From: Wuchereria bancrofti | Lineage: Eukaryota; Nematoda; Chromadorea; Rhabditida; Onchocercidae | Direction: 5' to 3' | Length of the DNA stretch: 64,000 nt | Assembly (NCBI GenBank): GCA_005281725.1 | Contig: SSBO01000003.1 | Coordinates: forward strand, 2,469,824 to 2,533,823 | Shown: piece by piece, positions 13,109 to 25,489 of the stretch | Layout of the letters: each line of letters begins with the position of its first letter | Position numbering within the stretch: position 1 is the stretch's first letter | Translations under genes and position numbers: made by a program | The notes under the pieces: model-generated | Databases searched by the model: none | The model's input: the letters and a program-made list of their open reading frames with translations, nothing else | Told to the model about the DNA's origin: nothing

Positions 13109-14409
13109 CCTGCAGTCTAGAAAAATAACAGATGTTAGACAAGCGTAAACACGTAAAGATTCTCGTTATACTAGAAATTTGGCAGTGACTTAAGATATCT
13201 ATTCAGTATGGAAATATAATGCATCAACATAATAAACGTGAGAGCAACAAATGAGAGGTAAAAACAAGTCGCCGAAGAGTAATGACATAGAGATAAACAA
13301 TAATCAAAAAATACAATTCCAACGATAAGCTGAACAAAAGTTACGCAATAAGTATATGATGAAATTATGTCTAACGGAAAACTGATCCACTCTAGCTGTC
13401 AACAAATCAGCAAATTACACACAATCTATTCATGAGAAACTGCTGATCCGAGTACACTTGAATAATTTTAGCACGAAAGTCTAGCAAGATTTCCGACCAT
13501 AAGATTTTGGATCATAAGACATACAGATTTCTAAATACTGACATGGCAAATGCAGTGCTCTAACACTAGGCTATAGATAAATCCTAAAGAATTATCGAGC
13601 ACCAGAAACCACCCACAAACCTCGGGGTACACGACCCGTCACCACCTACAACCATGAAATTCAAGACCATGACCATCTACCGTATCCTGTCCTGCTGTTG
13701 CATAGAAGCAGGTATGAGAAATGCAATGAAATCTCAAATTGACGATTTGTAGCTCCAAATAATACTCCGAGATTGATTGTTCGTTCTTACATTTTTCAAA
13801 ATTTCTGGATACGTGTTCAAATACCAGTTCCTTCTTCTAGAAAGTTATACGTCATGACAGAAAGCCTGCATTATAGGAGTTTGGTATAAAATATAGTTGG
13901 AGTAACTGAATCAGATGTTTATTACCACTTAGTTTTATGCTGTAATGCAAAGATGACATCGAATCGAGAGAGAGAGAGAGAGAGAGAGAGAAAGCACTCT
14001 TGGAAGTTACAAAGAAGCCGAGAAGATAACATCACCTTGTTCGGGTAGTGAATTGATTCGGATAGTTGAGAAGCTGACAGTGTAAACGATACATCTACTG
14101 TTAATAAAACCTCCCTCTCTTTCTCTCCCCTCTTGGTAGAGTAACACTTAATGTTTACGTCACCCCCAACCAATTACGTGTCCTTGCACCACCGTATTCA
14201 GGCTTACCATTCGTCTCGACGACCCATCAGCACTTTTCACACGATTGGTGTATGCTACGATGACGTATGGTTTGGGACTGGATGGAATGTATGGGTACAC
14301 CGTCTAAAATACAGCGATTAGAGTTGTTGTGAGGGATGTATTCTGATAGCTTAGCAATCGCTCAATAAATTGCTAATTCTGACACTTTGACCTCTTTTTT
14401 CAGTTCTTC
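13109..14409. promoter_or_regulatory. Divergent intergenic region between SmD1 and SR gene
   Basis: This 1.3-kb stretch separates the start codons of two genes transcribed away from each other, so it probably holds both promoters. It is visibly less AT-rich than the flanks at 25-32 kb. It contains a GA microsatellite (13966-13991) and, just before the SR start, a CTCTTTTTTCAG acceptor ending at 14402, six bases upstream of the ATG. No convincing open frame is present. Confidence 0.5.
13966..13991. repeat. (GA)n microsatellite
   Basis: About 13 uninterrupted GA units lie in the intergenic region between the divergent SmD1 and SR genes. GA tracts can act as promoter elements, but nothing here proves that. 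Confidence 0.9.
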
Positions 14410-17400
14410 ATGGGATCTCGAGTTTACGTGGGCCGATTGTCGTATCGAGCGCATGAACGTGATATTGAACGTTTTTTCCGGGGCTATGGCCGCATAACGG
14501 AGATTTTACTCAAGAACGGTTACGCTTTCGTTGAATTTTCTGATCGCCGAGATGCAGAAGATGCGGTCCATGATCTGAACGGTCGTTCCTTACTTGGCGA
14601 TAGGTTTCTTTTTCTCACTTTTTTTTTGTTGTTGGCCTTTGAATATCAAAAGAACTGCAGTTTAGTGTTCAGAAAATTATATATTAATAAGTCAGTGAAT
14701 GTTTGGATACCATAGTCGTTCAGTAGATCAGTTCTGTAATATATTCGTGGGCATTGGTTAAGTGCGCTCGTTTGGGAATTGAATTTATATCTGATGTTGT
14801 GCTATTTCGTGTTATTTTAGGGTAATAGTGCAGAATGCCAAAAGTCGTCCGCGCGGACGGGATATGTACCGAGAACGGATGCGTGAGAGGTCACGTTCGC
14901 GAGATCGGAGACGCAGCAGGAGCCGTGATCGAAAACGAAGCCATAGCCGTGATCGGAAAAAGAGGTTTAAATTATAATTTTGAATTATATTACACATACT
15001 TTCTCAATTTCTACATTGTCTTTTATTTCCTACTATACTTTTTCTTACAAGATCTTCACAAAACTTCTAACGTTAGAGTTTGGTATGTTCTTCGTAGTGG
15101 ATATTAAATTCAGCAGCATGACCGAATATCATGGTAGTTCCCAGAAGCTCTAATAATATAGCTTTAAATTGCCTAATTCCCTCAGAAAATATTAAAGCAG
15201 TTTTTGGGATTGATTGGTCTAAATTATTACTTTGAAGTTAACATGTAGGGAATAATTTCCAGGGTATCTTCAGATTGCCTCATTTGAACAAAATATAAAA
15301 GTTTTGTTTGACTTGGATAAATAAATTTTAGAAGACATTCATCAAGTGAAAGTGAATCTCCTGAAGACAATCGTCGCCGCTCATCATCAAGATCACAGAG
15401 TTTAAGTCCGAAAAAAAGCTCCAAGAAGTCGGGTTCTGATAGAAAACGAAAGCGTGACAGAAGTTCATCAAGTCGTTCCCCCAGTCCAGATGCGAAAAAA
15501 TCTAAGGACAAGCGTAAGGAACGGAAATATCGGAGCAGTTCAGAAAAGGTGAAATTAAAGCTTTCATTAATATTTCTAATAGAACATAACTTTATTTTAG
15601 ATAACGCAGAATCTTCTAAAGTTTTTGTAAAAAAGTTTTTATAAGGTTTTTTTTATACTGTCTTTTATTTCTATAAAGATTTCAATCATTTTAATATTAG
15701 TTCTAATAATCTTTACTTGTTTTATTTGATTTCTGTTATTACAAAAATTATTACTGGTTGATACTTTAAAGTTCTTCCTTGTCGTCATATTCTGAACATT
15801 TATAACTGAACATACGTTTGGGTCATGTTAGATAGTACTACTTATAGTCTCATCTAATATATTCGAAAAAGATTAGTTGATACTGAATACCAACATTTTG
15901 CATGAATACCAGAATTTTGGGATTGCAGGAAGGAAGTGTAGATCGTAGTGGTACAAATACATGCAGCATCATTGTTCGCGGTTTTGAAAACAAGGGCAAA
16001 TTTGAAAAGGTTCAGTTAATATTTCATTTTTATATTTTATCTTCCCTGTAGTTCATCATCTGATGAGTTGGAACTTTGATCTATAACAAATCACACTAAA
16101 CTGGACAGAATTCACTTTTCTTGACAACAGTGGCGTATCTCGCTTTAGTTGATAATATTTGACATGGTGCCAGAATTCTAGGCTGGGTCTAGGGCATTAA
16201 TGTTGTATGATTTTTCAATGCCTGTTAAGGACTGGAAAATATCTTTACTTGAGGACTTACTTCGAGGAGTACAAAACCAGTGTAGCTTTCGAGAGTTTAA
16301 CCAGATTTAAAAGAAAAAGCGTGTAACGGTGTGGTACCACTGTGTTAAGCATTGAAAACAAAATATTCGGATTCAGAAGTTTGATGGGATATGTTTTTAT
16401 GCGTCACTACTGCTACCAGCGCATCATTGTCCGAATGGTACATAAATGTGAATGTTGTGTTACAAACATCTACCGTTCGTTCACGTTCATCCACACATCC
16501 ATTCGTTCGTTCGTTCGTTCGTTCGTATGCTCACCGCGCACTCAAATCATCCGCTTCATCCAACCATATCCAAATCTTGCGTGTATCCGTTTTCCATGGC
16601 GTGACGTTCGTGCACACATCCGATCGACAGACTATGCAACCGCCTCATCACGTGGTTCGCTCTGTTCAGGCAACTCGTTCCGCAGCTACATTGCTCAGCC
16701 CTATATTATCATCCGTAACCATTCATCTGGATTGTTGAGCGCACGAAATGCATTATTATAAATTAGCGGTACGCCGCATTGCTCTTGATTCTGGATTTCG
16801 ATGGTTCTTTTTAACTTTCCTTCAATTTTTTTCCGAAAATTTTGTCTCAAAATTTTTTGGAATTTGTCCACTATTTCAACAAATTTGTTTTCAGCGTTTA
16901 AAGCATATTGCCAAGAAGTATGGCGATCTGACAGATTTTGAAATGCGCGATGACAATACCTGGTATGTTTGATTATTTGGTTCCATAAAAAAAAATTAGA
17001 TTGTATTTTCTTCTTAAATTATTGCGCAATATGAGTGGAGTTAAGGGTTAAGGAGTTGTTTGCGATGCATAGAGATTATTGATCTTCGAAATCTTTATAA
17101 TTTTGTCAGCGGTGTAACATCAGAATTGTTGATTACTGTAACTAAGACTTATCTCTTAACGCACAAGCATTTTTGCGATTTCATCATACAGGCGTTGCAT
17201 TCGTAATCGTTGTTAAAAAAAATTAAATTTAAGTAGTGGATGGTTATAACACATTTAGATAAAAGTTAGTAGTATATTTATGTTTTTATCCAAGTACGTA
17301 ATTAAGACCACTTGTATTCGAGTTTATAGCAATCCTTTATGTTTTCAACTTTTTTCGCACTATAATACTCTTTTCGATGGCTTTTCTGTTCGAAGAAGTT

Positions 17401-20400
17401 TAATCCATCGTTTTCCTTCTAATTCTTCCATTGGCAACTGACACAGAAAGGAAAGAAGTAGTGTTCAGTATAGTTCATTGAGGTCGATTTTTTTCGAAAG
17501 ATAAAGTAGTAATTTAGTTGTTTTAGGAGGTATTACGGTTTTGGAATGAAGTATAATTACTTTTTTGTCGTTAGAAAGATAATTGTCTTCAGAAAAGGGT
17601 TTTATTCTTGATTAATGATTTAATTCCAACAAAAATATGTATGCATTTGTGACGTGCATGCATGTGGCGTTTTAACAGTTGGTTAAGTAATCGATTGGTC
17701 CATTTTGTTTCTGTGCAGTGTCCTTGAAATCCACATCCACTGTTGTGAAGATCTTAATGTTTTAATGATCGCCATCAAGGGTCTTAGATTTTTGAATTAA
17801 TGTTTGAATAGTTTTTCTTTTTTTTTTTTAAACAGTGAGCCGCATAAACATACGGAGTAGGGATAATAATCATAAAACGTACATTTGAGACCAGTCATCT
17901 TAAACTTCAGAGTGAGGATGTTTATTCAGTGAAAAAAATATTCTCTATAAATGATACAGCTCAGAAATCATTTTGAGTAAACTAGAGGAAAAATTGTTTG
18001 GAGCAACCGTAATTTGTCACTCACCTAAAACTTTGATATATCTATTTTCGAAAAATTTTATCTTTATCACTTCGAATATGGCAATGAATGATTGAAACAA
18101 ATTCCGGATTAGGAACTGGAATCCAGAAAAAGTTTTTTTGTGGAAAGTAATGCACGTGAAATGGGAGAATCATATACATGACTAATACTAAAAACTGGAA
18201 ATTAATGATATTTAAATAAGTATAGACTAAATCTAAATATGGTTTTCCAAATAAACATTCTCTGGTTTTTCATTATTTTATCAATGAAATTTTCACCAAA
18301 TTAATGTGTAGAAAAAATTTCTCCGTTCATACTAAAAGCCTCTTCCATTTCTGAGGACAGTCGTCTATTTCGACACTTGCAAAACTACCATGTAAATGCT
18401 TAAAAACAACAACAAAAAAAAAAACTGTGTTCTTGTTTGAGCTAAATTAAGAGCATCAGCAAAAGCACCAAAACATATTTGACAACGATGAAAAACCTAT
18501 AACTTACCGGTACACATAGTATATGTGACTTTTGAGCTTAAAAACTGCTTACCTCGTATAGAATTATTTGAGACTCGAAAATTTAATGGAAGTAACTTAT
18601 TGCACTAGGAGAACTTTTGTGGATGTTAGTAAGATAGCTCTCCAAGTTAATCAAAACTATGAAAACTGACGTTGATGGAAGTAGAAGACACACTATATAT
18701 CGCAAATATACTCGTAACTGCTAACGTATAACCAATTTATCTCGAAATGTGATATGTTTTCAGTTTAGATATGGTGTCACTGTTGTGGAGAAAACTAAGG
18801 TTATGTACTGGTATTGTACTTTGGAAAAATCAATTCAGAGTTCATGTTATAGAGAATGAATGAAACTAAAAGACTACAAGTGGGATAGTAGGACAAAGAG
18901 AATTTTTCCACATTAACGCTAGATTAGAGGAAGAGTGGAAGTATTTGAGAATAGCAGGTGAACATTGTTTAATCATATGAAATAATTTTTGCGTAGTATT
19001 CATCCGAAGTTTCCATTTTGCACAGTAGGGACACAATAAGAACAGTATTGCACAAAAGTATTAATAAATGTTTTTTTTTTTATAATTGTGATTCGAAATG
19101 ATGCACAAGCAGTTATCTCTTCGTGGAATATACAACGAGTGGCTTGTACGTGAATAACTGTAACTGTTTTGCTTAAGTCAAAAGATGCATTATTTTCTCC
19201 GAGCAGTTCTAAAGATCGTTGAGTGATTTGTTAATTATATTCATATGAATTATCATTGATAACCAGCGAGTTAGATAACGTCCTAAGTTGTTTGCAGAAA
19301 GTCTCTCTTAGTGTGATACTTGGTGTAGTTTGTTGCTAGGCTTTCACTCACAACGACAGCTAAAGCTTTGACTCATTCATGGATTGTGCTGAAGACAAGT
19401 TTTGAGACTATATGGCTCAGTCGGTGATTGAGGCGACGCCTTTGTGTGAACTACATCGATTTCGTCATCTATTTGGTTTCGTCATTTTCTGACACTGAGA
19501 GAAGCTTTGAAAAGTTGAGGTAATTCCACAATGTGTGAAGGGTAATTAGACGGTGTGTCATTGCGCTTGAATGATTCTCGATGAAAGTGTGTAGGAGATG
19601 GTTCATCTTATGCGCATGGCAAGTGGATTTTCTTGTGGAAAAATGAGTGAAATAAAGGAGGAAGAGCTGCCTAGTGAAGCGGTTATAGAAGCGTGGGTAG
19701 AGAAAAAGATGGTGGTGGGAGGGAGGAACAGAAAGGAGGAGAAGGGTAGGATAGGAATGTATGAGGTCGGGAAGGTATTTAAAGGATGGGTGCTTGGCTA
19801 TGGGTTGGGTGGATTTCGTAAGAGAAGTAAAGGAAGCCTTTGAGCTGTTGGTTGATGCTTCCAGGGGAAGAAAAAGGGAGGTATGGGATAGGTTCTGTTT
19901 GCGAGGGTGTGTCTGTTGGCTCTGATTCAAGGGCGTCCCGTCCGACCTTGCCCAAACCATTAACGTCAATGCAGTCAGCGTCGTTCGCTTCCATTTGTTT
20001 TCAAAATTGTTGTTAAAAGTGCGACTTCTGCCCGCCATTCTTTTTTTGTGCGATGCAGTCAGTCATGCTTCGGGTATTCCCGTTTTTCATCTCGGTCCGA
20101 AACCCAATTCAGTTTTACTCCTTTCAGTTGCTGATTGACGACTAATTCTGGTTTATTAACAGGCTTATTTCCCTTTTACATTTTCTAACCATCTCTCTGT
20201 AGTGAATTTACGTCTTATAAAGCTAATTTGCAAAAAGCAAAAGCCTAGAAGTAGACTTGCATACTTTATCGAGAAATACTTACTAGTGAGATTTTTTCCT
20301 CGTTTTTGTTCTTTCATAGGTGGCACTACAGTGCTTCAAATTAATAAAAGTACTGGCATTATGCTTCCTTCTCCTGTTGTTTCTTGTTTCTATCACTTCT

Positions 20401-23400
20401 ATTCCCATAAATCTTCCACTCTCCTTCTGTATCTTCCCATACACTCTATTGCAGTAAGAATGAAAGAAAAGTTCTGTTTTTGATAGTTTTGGTGGAAAAA
20501 AGAAGTTGAAAATCAGGAAGAGCAAGCTCCAAAATGCATGTACGGATAGATGAAAACGGAGGAGAAGAGAAAGAATAGAGCGCTCCAGTAAAGCTGACGG
20601 CCAATAGTTAACTATCATATCTTACGGGACGTTGAGGAAGTGAAGTGGATTGCTAATGCTGCTGCATCCTACCATCCGATAAGCAAGCACATTTTCACAG
20701 CGAACGAGCCACCATCTTATCTGTCACATTATCCTTCTCCTTCACTCTTTTGTCTCCATACATTGGCTTCTTGAATATGGGGCGTACTGTTTCATTTTGT
20801 TGATCGTAACTGGACATTGTCTCTTTGTACTCTTCGTCGCACCATTATGCTCCTTCTAATTCCACGTGTCCCCACTTCCACTACTACTCTGTTCTCTGAC
20901 AGGTTTTCTCACCTATATGCTAGCTTTATTTTTGTTTTCATCAAAACATTTTCTTTGAAATTAACTGCACACAAATGTACAGATGGTTCTATGTTTCAAT
21001 GTTGAGTAAGTGTAGTATAAGAGGTAAAAGAAATGAACCAGGGTAGGACGAAAAGAAATTGAATTTCCTGTTTCCATTGATTTACACATCATTTTGAGTT
21101 TGCGTCTGGAGTGTTCGTTTGCATTATTGTGTGCGGCATCTGAAGGTAACTTTCTTATAATGTATTTTTTTGGATATTGGTGAGGTCCTGTAGCAATGCT
21201 TGTTAAATGATAAGGAAACATTGTCATGGTAGCAATCTAAATATCTGATAATAGGTTTCATCTGATTCAGATCAATTTAACTTGAATTTAATTGACATTC
21301 TGAATTGATCAATTAAAAGGCTTGTTTATCCGTTCAATAACTACATTCTCAGAAAACAAATAAGTGGTGAATTCTGCACATTTCTTGAAAAGTTATGTTT
21401 ATTAAGGTTGAGAATCACTAGTTGCTTTGTTTTTCCAAACACACGTGTTTATTATGTCGCCAGAGAGGTGAGCAAACAATTTGAAGATTCGTTCGCTTAC
21501 TGTAGTTGTTAAATTTTTCATATTAGGAAGTTGGAATATATCGATAATCAAATTCAGTTTTGCTTATTGTCTACTTAATACAATCCAGTGTTATTAGCGG
21601 TTGCATGTTTGTGCTGTATTCTAAAATATTTTATGCTCGCAGCTTAAATTCTACCGTTTTTCACTTTGACCTACTTCCGATGTTTTTATTGAAAGTAGAT
21701 TTCGTCTTGCCGTTTCTTCCATTGTTCTTAAATCGTATATTTAAAATTGGTGATAATGTGTGCTTTATTAGATAGAACTATTTTTGTTTGGACACAGTTA
21801 TACCTTATTTAAATGTTTATAATCCAAGTGGAAGAGATAATAGAACTGTAGAGCACTCGATCCACTTTACCGCATTTTCTGAAGCAGCTCTTTTTAGGAT
21901 TTTTTGTTTGTTCCGTAAAACTATTTTTGCTATTTTATTTCGCTCAAATTGGATGTTCACATAAACTGAAAATTTTCGTCATTCTACTGCGTGCCTGTTC
22001 AAATGACCCCCGACGTGTATACACATTCTTATCGTTGTGTACATTACACACTAACAACGCATTTGGATCAAAAATCTAAGCAGATCTTCCTTCACTTGCT
22101 TACTTCGTTCTGGATTCCTGTCCACTTCCAGGTCCATTACATGGTGCTGTTAGATATGCGTAATTTTGGGAAAAACTGAAATGTAGATTCATAGATTTAC
22201 ATTTCTCCAAACTATGCATTTTTCATCGTCTTGCGTTCTCTTAAGTGTATGGAATGGATGACTATGTCACGGTTTCATCTTTTGAAAAATTTTAGTGGAA
22301 AAAAAGAAAGCAAGAAAATGGCGGTTGAAGGGATGGGGCTGTGGATTGATTTGAAGAAATTTATCGAGGACGTTGCCCGTTTGTAGCTCCCTTTCTTCGA
22401 TCTTTTCTTATTCTTTGAAGGATTGACGTATCGTTGCTCTCACGTTCTATTTAGGATGTTCATTTTAATTGACCATATTTTATCCTCTATTACTCATCGA
22501 TTTTTCTCTACTTTTAACGGTGGAAATAAAATCCAAAAAGAAATAAACCAAAAACAGAAAGGATTTGCTTAGTCGAATTTCTGATCCCTATGTATTTCTA
22601 ATGCAACTTCAATGTATAATTTCATATAGTGAATTCACACTGACAGTTTGTTTCAATAAAGAAAATCGAGTAAAATGTATTTGCCTCTCCGTAATGATTC
22701 CATAACTCTGTATTTCTCTTTTAGTCAGCTTCTGAATTTTACTGCTTCGCAGTTTTTATGTTTCGGGAATGTTTCATATGTTTTTCATATAAATGTGTTG
22801 TATATTTTCATTTAATAACAATTTTTTTAAGTAAAATTAGATTGACATCCATGAATGATGTACGTAATACTTTTCTATAGTAGTAGTTGGTCGCATGTTT
22901 CATTTTGAACTAAAGGGGAAATGCACTTAATCTCGTATGCCACGCTTTTTCTGTGTGCTCCTGCCATAGTTGCTTTTGCATATTTCTGAATTTTATCACC
23001 TGCAGATGAAAAATTTGATAAAGCGGTTTAGGTTGGATTAGGATACAACTGATTGCTATGCTGTCTGACTTTGTTAGAAGTTTCATTGTGATGTGAAAAT
23101 ATTATTTATAGATATCACCAAAAGTGAAAACTTATCACACTGTCGTGGATTGATTTGTAATAGACTGATAGGGCTTTTTAATTTGTCTTTTTACTTTTTC
23201 CTGCTGAATATGCTCTTTATTATCTTAATTTGTTTGATATTAGATTGTTAGAATAAGGGTTACATACAAATATTGGATATTCACTAAGTTAGGGCGTACT
23301 TTATTTTTAGGCACCTTAGATGTTTTCCTTGGAAAAACCCTCCCAACACGTCGAAGTCTCGAAATAAAAGTTTCAGTTGTATCAACTGCTGATATAAATT

Positions 23401-25489
23401 TGCAGAAATCTTGATCCGGATAATTACAAGTGCTCTTGTGTATAATATTAATTATATGCAGATAAATTATTTTCAGTGTCATTGGGTATACCTCTCGTGA
23501 AAGCGCAACAAAAGCACTTGAGAAAATGAGCGGCAAAGAAGTGGATGGACAAACTGTGCAGGTGTGTGGCATTGTTCATTATCACTGTGCGTTCCGGTGC
23601 TTGCAATGCATTTTTATTTATTCTACAACTGCACCTGAAGTGCATTCGTCTGCACTTACTAAAGGGTACGGACACGTACGTATATGTCCAGAATTCAGTC
23701 AACCTTACGTTTGGCCATCTTCCAGGTTGCTGCTGTCGAAGAAAAGCAGGCAGTAGCGGGAGGAAAGCATTCGGAAACCACGAGAGAAACTGAACGAAGC
23801 CCATCTGAGGAGAGAAGGTTTGTATAATGAGAAATTGTCGTTAGTTTTGAATTTTTGTCATATTTACATTTTTTCTTTTTTTTATATTCTCAGTCTTAAA
23901 TTCCAAGTCAGTAGTAGATCCATATTACTAGTTATAGATTTTAGTATTCATCAGCTATGTGTGGACTGAGTTTTAGTTTCTGTATGCCTAACAAATTTTT
24001 GATTAGCATTTCTGGTTGGCTTTGGGAATCCTTCGTTTGTGTGTTTTCTATCATCACGTATGTCTAATTTTCTTCATTCCCGGATGCAACAGATGAATTT
24101 GTAGTGTAATATCATTTTGTATAAATTTTCCTCAGTTCATGGCAGTTATAGGTGGATGTTACTGAAGTTGACGTACACTAGGGTCACCATATTTTATAGT
24201 TATGATATTTCTGTATCCCAGCTGTATTTCTTAGTTTGTAATGACTTGGTGATATTATCAGATAAGCTTTGTCATGTTGTAGCTACGCTCTAGGTAGACA
24301 AAATTTTCGGTTCAGAATATGTTGACCTCGATGATTTGTAGCCGATCGCGTACCAACTCGGGCTCATCAGCGGCATCGGGTGACGAAGAGAAGAAAAATG
24401 GCAGTGTCGATGGTAACGAACGTTCAGGACTAGCAGCGGCTGTAACTGATAGCCACAAGAAAGCAAAGAATGGCGAGGAGCATACTGGAAACGCAGTTAC
24501 TGCCAATAACACAAGAAATGTTCTTTTTCTTTTAAATATTTCAAAGTTTTTTGTGTGTAAAAAGAAGGAAGATATTTGTTACGATTTTAAACTAACTTTT
24601 GACGTTTTCCACTCTTCAATTTTCTATTTGGTTTGTAAATCTTATATAATAAAAAAGGATATCGGTTGACGGGGAAATATGAGCGTTGTGATTTCTTTCG
24701 TTTTTTTTTTTTTTTTTTTTTTGTACTTTGACTACTAGAATGACATTGAAGACATTTTCTTACTAAACATTTGTTAAACTTTAGCCAATAGAGCATGCTT
24801 GCCCCTCTAATTTCTCAGTAAAAACTATGTTTAGAAGGAAGAAGCATTTGTTTGTTAACCAAATGTTTTATTCTGTCAATTTGTTGTTATTTTTTAATTT
24901 GAATTGGAATTTTAGAATCGCAAGCGTACATCTGGTGCAAATGATGACGGTGAAAAGAATGGTGACGATTCGGAGACCAGCAACGATGCTGTCACACCGG
25001 AACTGAAGAAAAAAAAGAGTGACACAGAGGAGGTTGGGATTTTTGCTTCTTGCAGTCAAGTGAAGCTCATGAATACATAACAAGTTTATGCTGTATAGAA
25101 ATGAACTGAGTAGGTGTTTGCTGTATAAGCTTTCATTTCGGTATGTTGTATTGTCTTTTTTAAGTTAGATGGAATTTTTTAAATCTTGCAGTAGGTGATC
25201 ATAGAGGTGGTTTTTCTACTAGCAATACAATAGTAGGAATTGCTTTGGAAAGCAGGGTGTTTTTTTCAGTGTTTATCCACATTTCTTCAGTTTTTGAATA
25301 TAGTTTAACATAGGCCAAAATTTTTGAGTGGCATAAAGCTGTTTCTGTTCGAGAAATTTACTGAATTATAGTTTTTTTTTTTCTTTTTTTGCTATCATTT
25401 TCAATGGTTTTAAGGTCAAAATTCTGTTTTTATCTTTTTAGACTGAAACTACAGAAGTCGACTCTACTGCAACAGTTGGTGCTGAATGA
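14410..25489 (+). CDS. SR-family splicing factor, RRM-RS-RRM architecture
   Basis: Ten exons: 14410-14603, 14821-14964, 15332-15548, 15929-16009, 16895-16962, 23477-23561, 23726-23817, 24342-24519, 24916-25032 and 25442-25489. They join in frame to 407 aa. Residues 2-72 are an SRSF4/5/6-like RRM (RVYVGRLSY as RNP2, NGYAFVEF as RNP1, ending GDRVIVQNAK). Residues 73-185 are an RS domain rich in RSRDR, HSRD, SSSRS and SRSPSP. Residues about 193-268 form a second RRM (CSIIVRGF, NTCVIGYT, KALEKMSGKEVDG), and the tail is acidic/Lys-rich. SR proteins bind exonic enhancers and recruit U1 and U2AF in the nucleus. In SRSF4/5/6 the second RRM precedes the RS domain and carries SWQDLKD; both features are absent here. 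Intron 5 is 6.5 kb and cuts RRM2. The exon 8 donor (AAT|GTTCTT) is weak and its position uncertain; GCA|GTTACT upstream is an in-phase alternative. The start follows a TTTTTTCAG acceptor by 6 nt. Confidence 0.88.
16502..16526. repeat. (TTCG)n microsatellite in intron 4 of the SR gene
   Basis: About six TTCG units in a row lie in intron 4 (16010-16894). The local composition is richer in C and G than most introns here, and two overlapping open frames of 115 and 139 codons cross it. They show no domain and I do not regard them as coding. Confidence 0.85.
16963..23476 (+). other. 6.5-kb intron 5 of the SR-factor gene
   Basis: The intron starts GTATGT after codon fragment TG and ends ATTTTCAG, splitting a Cys codon in RNP1 of the second RRM. 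It is several times longer than any other intron in the window. It contains short open frames on both strands, the longest 189 codons on the minus strand at 19469-20038, none with a recognisable domain. The 19.6-19.9 kb part of the plus strand is purine-rich. I see no nested gene I can support; alternative or poison exons are possible, as known in other SR genes. Confidence 0.6.

Noticed and set aside
16342..16761. 139- and 115-codon overlapping frames in SR intron 4
   Set aside because: They cross a TTCG microsatellite, are out of frame with the flanking exons and would break the second RRM.
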